Of a DNA stretch of 64,000 bases, positions 23,915-32,500 are shown in pieces (within the stretch, counting starts at the first letter, position 1; the number at the start of each line of letters is the position of its first letter). The position numbers were made by a program, and so were the translations under genes. Source of the DNA: Mucilaginibacter myungsuensis (lineage in GTDB: Bacteria; Bacteroidota; Bacteroidia; Sphingobacteriales; Sphingobacteriaceae); NCBI RefSeq assembly GCF_015222005.1, contig NZ_JADFFL010000001.1:843108-907107 (forward strand). The letters are read 5' to 3'. The notes beneath the pieces were generated by a model, which ran no database searches, was not told where the DNA came from, and saw only the letters and a list, made by a program, of their open reading frames with translations.

Positions 23915-26002
23915 ATGAACAAAATTATAGCCTTACTTGCATTTATACTTTTATTAGCCAAAATACCGGCTTCAGCACAGGTGATATCCTCATTCAAGTC
24001 GTACGGGCACGATGATGACCCTATAAACGGCATGAGCGGATCTACATCCTACTTTTTTAGGATAGATCCATTGGTGGAGATGAACGGCAGTAAGATGGTC
24101 CTATACTTTGAGCCATCAAGGGCTTTGGTAGCTCAAAACTCATTCATCAACGTTATTGTAGCCGATAAACCTGTTTACAGCGGCAGGTTAACTAAAGATT
24201 CTATCCAACGGATCATCCTCCCTCTTTCCCGGGCTGATGTATCCAGTGATGGCAAATATCTGAAAGTGCAGATAAAGACCTTGTTGAACATATCCGACGA
24301 TAAATGCCGCGACCTTGACAATCCGGCTATGTGGGTAAAGATCAAAGGCTACTCGTACCTGGCGCTTAACCGCAACACTAAAGATTTTTTCTCTAACATC
24401 AACATCGCCAATTCTTTCGAATCAAAAAAAGCGATCGTTTATCCGGTAAACCCTACCCTGCACGATCTGAAGGCTGTGGCTTGGGCTTACTCACGGATGA
24501 AAAAAACAGACCTGAAAAACATACCCGTTTTTGAGGCTGATAAGATACCGGATAGTGTCCGCAACTATATTATGGTGGGCAAAATAAACAGTTTGCCGGC
24601 ACCAATGCGCAGCCTGATCAATGTTACTCCGCAAGCCAAACAAGGTATGTTTTATCTGAGCAAACGCTCGCTTAACGTAACCGATAGCGTGTTGAAACTG
24701 GTAGATGTTAACGGCAAACTGGTACCGGTACGTTCGGTAGAGAACCTGACCGTTCCGGGCGAAGTGTTATTCATCACCGGTGGCGATGATGAGGGTTTAG
24801 AAAAATCTATAACCGCGCTGGGTAATATGAATATCCTGAACTCGACCTTTGGTGATTACCTGATCATTGACCATGCCGAGAATACCTTCTTTAAAACCGT
24901 TGACGAGAACCGCTCAAGGCTGACCTTAAAGCAAATAGGCGGCGTTACCAACTTTATGTCGGGTATCGGCGCGCTGAAAAGCGAATACAACTTTAAAAAT
25001 AGCGACTTTAGCTTTACCCCTAAAGAGGTGGAGATATCCATTACGGCCAACTACAGCAGCTTGAATGCTAACGACCGTGGCTTCTTCAATATTTACCTTA
25101 ACGGTATGCTGATCAACAGCGAAAAGCTGGATGCATCAGGTAAGTTAAAAACGTCGGTAACTATTAACCGTTACCAGCACCACAAATATAACACGCTGGT
25201 GGCCGAGTTTAGGTTCTACCCAAGCAGTGGTAACTGTATGAACAGCTTTACCAACTTCTTTGCCGAGATAGATGTAGATAAATCATACCTGGAATCAAAG
25301 AACCCATTCATCACCAGCGACCTGAGTTTCTACCAATATCCGGAGGCTTTTAACGCCGGTTCTACCCGTATCGTGGTGAGCAAACAATACGCTAAATATG
25401 CCGCTGCTGCTATGGGCGAGGTTGTTTACGAGTTGAATAACAACATTAACGCTAACAACTTCCCGATCTTTCAATATTCGAGCGATGTTAACACTTCGGA
25501 CATTAAAAAATACAACCTTATCGCCTTACTTACACGGGATGATAAGTTGATGGGCGAGTTCCCCGATGCACCGATCACCTTTAGTAAGGATTTCAGGCTT
25601 TATAATAACGATAATAACCAGGTGGTGTACCGGCTGAACGATTCGGTATCCAACGGTCTGGCGCAGATATTTTATGGGCGGGCCAACAATGCCACATTGG
25701 TAGTAACGGCCACGGGCACGCATCTGGCGGATGCTTTTCTATCGGTATCAAAATCCATCACAGAACAGCTTTCTACCTTATCCAGTAACGTTTGTATAGC
25801 CGATGTTAGTGGTAACAAATATCTGTTCAATATCAGTAAATCGAGCGAAAACCTGGAGTACGTGGATACCAAGACCGCCCTATCGCGCTTTTGGGAAAGC
25901 TACAATTTGTACATCCTGTTAGCCATTTTGATATTGATATTGCTATCGTTCCTTTACGTGCGTTCGAGGGTGCAAAAATCTCAGGATATGCTATCCGAAT
26001 AA
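23915..26002 (+). CDS. BcsB-like cellulose synthase accessory protein
   Basis: The 695-residue protein has a signal peptide (cleavage near ASAQ, 22) and a single C-terminal transmembrane helix (LYILLAILILILLSFLYV). It thus has the topology of BcsB, the periplasmic partner of the cellulose synthase BcsA. Its beta-sandwich repeats (LYFEPSRALVAQNSFINVIV and FFNIYLNGMLINSEKL) match the pattern of that family. It would guide a growing polysaccharide through the periplasm together with the GT2 protein encoded next. The polymer need not be cellulose. Confidence 0.85.
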   Translation: MNKIIALLAFILLLAKIPASAQVISSFKSYGHDDDPINGMSGSTSYFFRIDPLVEMNGSKMVLYFEPSRALVAQNSFINVIVADKPVYSGRLTKDSIQRIILPLSRADVSSDGKYLKVQIKTLLNISDDKCRDLDNPAMWVKIKGYSYLALNRNTKDFFSNINIANSFESKKAIVYPVNPTLHDLKAVAWAYSRMKKTDLKNIPVFEADKIPDSVRNYIMVGKINSLPAPMRSLINVTPQAKQGMFYLSKRSLNVTDSVLKLVDVNGKLVPVRSVENLTVPGEVLFITGGDDEGLEKSITALGNMNILNSTFGDYLIIDHAENTFFKTVDENRSRLTLKQIGGVTNFMSGIGALKSEYNFKNSDFSFTPKEVEISITANYSSLNANDRGFFNIYLNGMLINSEKLDASGKLKTSVTINRYQHHKYNTLVAEFRFYPSSGNCMNSFTNFFAEIDVDKSYLESKNPFITSDLSFYQYPEAFNAGSTRIVVSKQYAKYAAAAMGEVVYELNNNINANNFPIFQYSSDVNTSDIKKYNLIALLTRDDKLMGEFPDAPITFSKDFRLYNNDNNQVVYRLNDSVSNGLAQIFYGRANNATLVVTATGTHLADAFLSVSKSITEQLSTLSSNVCIADVSGNKYLFNISKSSENLEYVDTKTALSRFWESYNLYILLAILILILLSFLYVRSRVQKSQDMLSE

Positions 26003-26026
26003 TTTAGCATCAGGTTATTATTGGTG

Positions 26027-26048
26027 TCCCCTGTTTGTTAACAGGGGA
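26027..26048 (+). other. Hairpin between the BcsB-like and GT2 genes
   Basis: TCCCCTGTT (26027-26035) pairs perfectly with AACAGGGGA (26040-26048) around a TGTT loop. No T-run follows, so it is more likely an intercistronic processing or stability element than a terminator. Confidence 0.5.
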
Positions 26049-26082
26049 TGCTTATTAGTTTTACCGATACAAATGATCGGCA

Positions 26083-27927
26083 ATGAGTTTAGATATTCGC
26101 GACGTTTTAGTTCAGGATAAGTTCATCACCACGGCAGATAAGGACCGCATCCTTGGTATAGCATCTAACCTGGGGCAGTCTTTCATTAAGGTCGCGCTCA
26201 ATTTCGGCTTCATATCGCGTAAGAACTACGAGCGTTCATTAATAAACGCCGGGTATCCGTTGCAGCAGATCAGGGAAGAAGAATTTGACCGGGAGCTACT
26301 CGACAAAATAGAGCTGAAATTTGCTTATGAACACCTTGCCCTCCCCCTCCGTATCGAGAATGGTAAAGTGGTAACGCTAATGGCCGACCCTACCGATGAG
26401 CTTTTTATCGACTTTATCAGGTTCACTTTTGATATGGAGCCGCAGATCATTGTAGCGTCGGACCTGGATATTACCTGGCTAAGCCATAAGCTATTAGGCG
26501 ATAAATACGTAAAATCGGCAGTTTACGAGTTACTAAACCGCGACCCCGCAAATTCAGCCATCATTACCTTCACAGCTAATCAGCTCCTGTTCATTTTTAT
26601 CTCTATCGGGCTGATCATTATTGGTCTGTTCATCAACTTCAAGATCGTATCCATCGTATTGAACGTGTTGATGAGTTCGTTCTTTTTGATCGCTATCGTA
26701 TTCAAGCTGTTCCTGGCATTGGTGGGTTCCCGGTTCGAACTATTCCAGGCGGTGACACGCGAGGAGGTGAGGAAAGTAAAGAACGAGGACCTGCCCGTTT
26801 ATACCATTCACCTGCCCGTTTATAAAGAGGATAAGCTGATCAAAAAACTGATCTGGAACTTGCAAAGTCTGGACTATCCCCGCGAGAAACTGGACATCAA
26901 ACTGATCATTGAAGAGGACGACGACAAGACCCTGAACGCGGTGCGCGACCTTGATTTCCCGGCCGTTTTTGAGGTGATCGTTGTGCCCTTTCACATGCCT
27001 AAAACCAAACCAAAAGCATGTAACTACGGCCTGCACTTTTCGCGTGGTAAATACCTCACCATTTATGATGCGGAGGACATCCCTGACACTGACCAATTAA
27101 AAAAGGTGGTGGCCTTATTTGCTAAACTGCCATCCAACTATATCTGCGTGCAAAGCGCACTGAATTACTTTAACCGCGGCGAGAATTTCCTTACCCGCAT
27201 GTTCACGCTTGAGTATTCTTACTGGTTCGATTACATGCTCCCGGGACTGGATACCATGGATATCCCTATCCCGCTTGGCGGCACCAGTAACCACTTTAAA
27301 ATGGCTAACTTGTTAGAATTAGGCGCCTGGGACCCATTTAACGTTACCGAAGATGCCGACCTTGGCCTGCGTGCATACTCAAAAGGTTACAAAGTAGCGA
27401 TCGTGAATTCGACCACGTACGAAGAAGCGAACAACGACTTTTTTAACTGGATACGCCAACGCTCGCGCTGGATCAAAGGGTATATGCAAACCTATCTGGT
27501 GCACATGCGCAACCCGGTAAAGCTTTGGAAAAAAGTAGGCTGGAAAGGTTTCTTAGGCTTTAACTTTTTCATTGGCGCTACACCACTTACGTTTTTGGCC
27601 TACCCCCTGCTGCTATCGGTATTTTTGTTTTACGTAGCCTTCGACCTGAGATTTATACGCGAGTTATTCCCGGATTGGGTACTGTTCATTAGTATTTTCA
27701 ACCTGATGGTGGGCAACATTCTGATGATCTACGTGAATATGATGGCCGTATTTAAACGCCGTTATTACGAGCTGATCTTGTTTGCCATAGCCAACCCAAT
27801 TTACTGGTTAATGCACTCGGCAGCGGCTTATAAAGGCCTATGGCAGCTGATCGTTAACCCATTCTATTGGGAAAAGACCAACCATGGCTTAAGCAAAGTT
27901 AATAACCCAACCAACGTTGTTAAATGA
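26083..27927 (+). CDS. Processive GT2 glycosyltransferase with N-terminal T2SS-E/MshEN-like domain
   Basis: The 614-residue protein starts with a ~150-residue domain (RDVLVQDKFITTADKDRILG, LALPLRIENGKVVTLMADPT) resembling the N-terminal domain of type II secretion ATPase GspE/MshE. Two transmembrane helices follow (about 160-220). The GT2 catalytic domain has YTIHLPVYKE, YDAEDIPD (about 328), TEDADLG (about 423) and QRSRW (about 457), the signature of processive synthases. Further helices lie at the C-terminus. NfrB-type synthases have a similar fusion and bind c-di-GMP through this domain. No PilZ domain is visible. It should polymerise and export a beta-glycan with the BcsB-like protein upstream. 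Confidence 0.88.
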   Translation: MSLDIRDVLVQDKFITTADKDRILGIASNLGQSFIKVALNFGFISRKNYERSLINAGYPLQQIREEEFDRELLDKIELKFAYEHLALPLRIENGKVVTLMADPTDELFIDFIRFTFDMEPQIIVASDLDITWLSHKLLGDKYVKSAVYELLNRDPANSAIITFTANQLLFIFISIGLIIIGLFINFKIVSIVLNVLMSSFFLIAIVFKLFLALVGSRFELFQAVTREEVRKVKNEDLPVYTIHLPVYKEDKLIKKLIWNLQSLDYPREKLDIKLIIEEDDDKTLNAVRDLDFPAVFEVIVVPFHMPKTKPKACNYGLHFSRGKYLTIYDAEDIPDTDQLKKVVALFAKLPSNYICVQSALNYFNRGENFLTRMFTLEYSYWFDYMLPGLDTMDIPIPLGGTSNHFKMANLLELGAWDPFNVTEDADLGLRAYSKGYKVAIVNSTTYEEANNDFFNWIRQRSRWIKGYMQTYLVHMRNPVKLWKKVGWKGFLGFNFFIGATPLTFLAYPLLLSVFLFYVAFDLRFIRELFPDWVLFISIFNLMVGNILMIYVNMMAVFKRRYYELILFAIANPIYWLMHSAAAYKGLWQLIVNPFYWEKTNHGLSKVNNPTNVVK

Positions 27928-29489
27928 GCATGTCTAAAAACTTCATGGTGCTTGTGTTGACACTGGTTTTGGCCGGCTACTACGTTTTTGTGGCCGTGTA
28001 CCTCAACAACATGGGTTATTACAACCAGGAGTCGTTATTTTATATCGAAAAAGGGAAGATCGTTTTTGATGGTATTGGTCAGCGCTTAAAAGTGATCGGC
28101 CTTACCGCGCCGCTTTTTCCATTCTATGCCACTTTTGTGTTCTCTATTGTCAGTGAGCAATTATCGGCCGTATTGGCATCGGCTGTAGGTACGGCAGTAT
28201 TGTTCAACATCATGGCCAACGCCATCATAAAGCGGCTGGACGATGAGTTTTATGTATTCTTTCTGTTAGGCATTTTCCTGATACACCCGGGGATATTATA
28301 TGCGGCATGTTCTGGCAAGTCCGTCTACCTGATACTCATATTCTTTTTCCTGTTCTACCTTAACTTTTTTAAGTTCTATCTTTCAAATACCACTTTCCAC
28401 GTTTCCATTGCCAGTATATGTTTGGTGGTATTGGTTTTTTGTGATTATAAGTTCATTTGGCTTACGCTGTTCTTTTTACCACTGGTGCTGTCTATATCTA
28501 TCGATAGCTTAAACCTGAGCGAGAAAGAATCGGTATTTCGTCTGTTCATCAGTTTTAATAACCCGTCGTTACGGCGTAAGCTGATCAACAAGACCTTTGC
28601 CATGTACATCATCATCTTTATCCTGCCGTTGGTTTCGGTGCTGATCTACAAGATGCTGAACTTAACCCACGCGGCCGACCTTAACTACTTTATAGACAGC
28701 CCTTACGCCACCTGGAGCGTAATGGCCGAAAAGATAGATTACAACGTGCTGCTGGATACCACCATGCACCATAAACTGCCCGAAGCGCCTATCGTGATAT
28801 CTACCCGGATGATCTTGTATTGCCCCATGATACTGGTGGCCATTTACCTGTATCGCCAACGTACCTACCAGATCCTTACCCTGCTCACGCCGTTTGCCTT
28901 TGTAGAGTTTTTACGGATAAAATACGACAAAGTGTACCTGGCGCAACAATACTATCTGATCTTTTTGATATTGGCACTGCTTTGCGTAGTGATCAGGGCG
29001 GTGACCATTAAGGAGCAAAAAGCATTTAAAATAATGCTGGTAATTTTGGGCGTGGTGCAAATATACAGTGGCTACATGTTCCTGGACAGATCGTACGTAA
29101 AGGAAGAGCAAACTTTTATTCGCGTGCTGATGAAAAAAGAGGCCCCGGATTCTCAGAACGAGAATATCGACATGGCCAATTATATTAACGCCCTTCCCGG
29201 TAACCCGCGTTTGTTGATCGATGACGGCGTCGCCTATCCCGTTGCCGCGTTCATTAAAAATGTGCAAGGCCTGATCATGCCTTACGAGGAACGTTTTTTA
29301 AGCGCCGTAGAATCGCCGGGGCGATACGCCTCTTATATTTTGGTGGCCAGTACTAAAAACCCGGCCAATGGTTACACCCAACTTACTCCAAAATACCTGC
29401 AAATATTACGCACGGGTAACAACAAGATCTATCTCGAAAAACGTTTCGAGACCAACGATTGGATCTTGTATAAAATAGATCAGCACTAA
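27924..29489 (+). CDS. Polytopic membrane protein of the EPS cluster, family not recognised
   Basis: The 521-residue protein overlaps the GT2 gene by 4 nt (ATGA), so the two are translationally coupled. It has about ten hydrophobic helices up to residue ~385, then a ~130-residue extracytoplasmic domain. The layout resembles GT-C glycosyltransferases, which use lipid-linked donors, but no clear catalytic acidic motif is evident in the first loop. It may modify or export the polysaccharide. Function is inferred from position only. Confidence 0.7.
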   Translation: MSMSKNFMVLVLTLVLAGYYVFVAVYLNNMGYYNQESLFYIEKGKIVFDGIGQRLKVIGLTAPLFPFYATFVFSIVSEQLSAVLASAVGTAVLFNIMANAIIKRLDDEFYVFFLLGIFLIHPGILYAACSGKSVYLILIFFFLFYLNFFKFYLSNTTFHVSIASICLVVLVFCDYKFIWLTLFFLPLVLSISIDSLNLSEKESVFRLFISFNNPSLRRKLINKTFAMYIIIFILPLVSVLIYKMLNLTHAADLNYFIDSPYATWSVMAEKIDYNVLLDTTMHHKLPEAPIVISTRMILYCPMILVAIYLYRQRTYQILTLLTPFAFVEFLRIKYDKVYLAQQYYLIFLILALLCVVIRAVTIKEQKAFKIMLVILGVVQIYSGYMFLDRSYVKEEQTFIRVLMKKEAPDSQNENIDMANYINALPGNPRLLIDDGVAYPVAAFIKNVQGLIMPYEERFLSAVESPGRYASYILVASTKNPANGYTQLTPKYLQILRTGNNKIYLEKRFETNDWILYKIDQH

Positions 29490-29523
29490 CGCTGACCTCA
29501 TTTTTATTTTGGCATCGCACCTA

Positions 29524-32500
29524 CTATTGCGATGCCTGCTTTACATCCTTATTTAGCTCACGCACCGCGCCGCCTATCGCCCCATCGGGTGTTATCCCTT
29601 GGATGTTGATCGTGTAGTTGGCGGGCAGGTCCGACGTGTAAAACGATATTTTAGCTTTTCCATTGGCATCGGTAAAAATGTTCGGCTCCCAATGCAGGGT
29701 AGCTCGATAGTCGGGCATGCCGGCAGGTTTTCCGTTAGCTTTGTATTTAGGCCGATAGAATTGCTGCGGCACCATCAATGGTAAAGGGCGATAAGTGACC
29801 GCCGATGGTGCACGGTTTTTGAACCAGCCGGCCCCATTGCCGGTAGTGATCTCGATGATCGCTATCTCGGGTGTTACGTTACTGTAAAGGTTGGCCCTTC
29901 GATCCAAATAAGATGGTTCATTACCTGGTATGTAGAACCATCGTTCCACATCTCCGCCTTGCTTAAATTCATCTAATTGCTTGTTGATGTCTTGGCCTTT
30001 GAATGACCTCATGATCCAATCATTTTTCGGGCGAAAATATTTGGTAACATGTTTATCACTCCACATCACCTCCATACCCTTAAAATTAGCTATTTGGTAT
30101 TGGCTGATCTCGTCTATCAGGTCATCTACCCGGTAAGGTATATTCAGTTGAATAGGTAACCCACCGCCATCCATTAAGATCACCACCATATGTCTGCCTA
30201 ATTTTAAGGTGGGCACTTCTTTAAGCGTGGTCACCGTTATCCCCGGCAATTTTTGCCTGAGCAATTGCCATAGATTCATCACTGCCGATTCCTTGATATC
30301 CTTTTCGTCAAATACCAGATCCTGCCTGCCCGGTCCGTTACGGTTATGTGAGTTTTTGATCACTTTTACCGTTTTGATGTTCACGTTACGAAGCAGGGTG
30401 CCTTGCCCTTTCATGTTAGAAAAATCGACTTGCTGGCCTACCCGTTTTACGTAATTCAATTGTGTGGTGTCGCTATTGACATACCAGGGCAGTACCGCCT
30501 TACGGATGGTCTCGGGCACCGGCATCGGTTTAAATTTCTCTACGCTGATCCCGCCAAAGGCTCTTGCTTTGCCGTTCTTATTATTCGCCTGCAAAAAGAA
30601 TGAGCCTGAATCTATCCGCGGCAATTTGTTAAAGCTATAGCGGCCATTAAAGTCGGTTTGGGTAGATGTAACAAAACTCGGCCTTTGCGACGAGATGATC
30701 ACCTCCGTATTGGGCACCGGTTTATTAGCAAGATTAACTACCCTGCCCGTCACCTCTATATCCTGTTCGGCTTTGTATGCCGGATCTTTGTGTTCAAAAA
30801 CTTCTTTCCAATCGTAAGCGGCCCATCCCTGCGTCAACAGCAAATTGTCTAAAGCTGCCCAAGCCTGCTTGTCTTTGCGGGTTAGATAATAGCCGGGATC
30901 TTCGATATCGCCTTTCAATTCCGAATTCAACAGCAAACTGGCAGCCATGCCAAAATTTTGGACACTATCCGGCTTCACCTGCGAATCGTCCGTCACCGCT
31001 AAGGAGAAACTGCCCTGCACCGGCAAACCGCTCTTATCGGTAATGGTCAGTTCCATGCCCACACTATCGCGTTTTGCATACTTTGGTTTATTGGCGATTA
31101 TGCTGATATTGAGTTGCTCTTTATTATCAACGAACACCAACCTTTGATTTAGCGGGCGCTTACCTTTAAATAAGGTGAACTTAGCAATACCTGTAGGGAA
31201 AAGCTTTTTATCGATACTGATAGCCGGCCCACTCAGCGCCGCCTTTTCAGAATAATAGATCCTGCCGCCCGATGTGCCGATCAGGTAATAAGCACTGTCG
31301 GTACTTGCTGCAACAATGCTTGTTAAATTGCTGCTTGCCGCGATGCTTACTTTCAGTTGATCTGCGGTTTCATCGTTGTCAATGTGTAACACGATACCCC
31401 TTTCGCTCGCTTTGGGCAGACTATAAGTTTGTTCGATACCCTCGGGTTGGATGATCCTAGCCGTGTAGGTATCCCCTTTTTTTGGGGTGAACTCGAAACT
31501 CCCCATACCGCCGTGCAGCGTAATAAAGTCGGCTACTTTGTTGCCTTTACTATCTTGTACCTCGCCGGCTACCGGGGAGCTCTTGCCGTCTTCGCCTATC
31601 GCCTTAAATCCAACAGTCGACCGCAGGCCAGCTACCATGCTGCCGCTTTCGGGCAAAAATTGCAAGTCGGTCTTTTGGCTGCGGTTAATGCGCAGTGGTA
31701 CCTGGACTGTCTTTTCGTTATCCTCGGGTTCTAAACTTTTTATCTGTAGCCTAAGGTTGCGCCCATCCAATTTGTCTTTAAGCGTTTTGCTGAATTTAAT
31801 GCTGCCATCTACACCCGTCTGCATTTCTTCTTTATGCAGGTAGTATTTGCCCTCGTATATCCGCACTTCCACCTTTTTAAGCGCTAAGGATGACAGGCCT
31901 TTATCCGCCCGGTTCAGTTTCAGATCCACATCCAATCTATCCTTTTCGCCATCGCGCTTGATACCCGCGCTCGACCGCACCAGCCAGGCATTTGTAGCCG
32001 GGACACCGAGATAAAAACGCTGGTTAAACACAAGGTCTTCGCCAAAGTTCTGCATCCAGTTGGTGTAGGCCCTCAAGGTGTAGCCACCCTCGGCAAAAAT
32101 GGCTTTGGTCAGCGGGATCTGTCCCGAAGCCATGCCATCCTTTATCTTTAAACTTACCCGGCGGACAGCCTCGGTGCTATCATTATCCAACTCCACATAA
32201 AGCAATCCGCTTTGCCTGGATGGCTTCCCTTCAGCATCGGTCACATATCCTTTGAACCAGAGCGTATCGCCCATATTATAGTATGGCTTATCGGTATGCA
32301 TGTACACCTTTTCGATCGGTAGTTTTTGGCGCATCTTATCCAGTGCGGCTGCAATGACGCGTTGGGTATCATCGATAGTCCTTAATGGACCAATGGCCGC
32401 GCTATCTGCCAGATCCCCATCTACCTGATACCTAAAAACCTGCCTGCCTAACTGGCCATCTGCATTGATACCCTCAACCGTTACCCGGTAAGTACCCGGC

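Noticed and set aside
29511..29536. Hairpin GGCATCGCA/TGCGATGCC as terminator between the convergent EPS and MG2 genes
   Set aside because: The stem is good, but no poly-T run follows on either strand and it overlaps the coding end of the minus-strand gene, so the call is not secure.
31429..31843. Plus-strand frames of about 100-120 codons opposite the 1890-residue gene
   Set aside because: They lie inside a clear coding region on the other strand and show no motifs.
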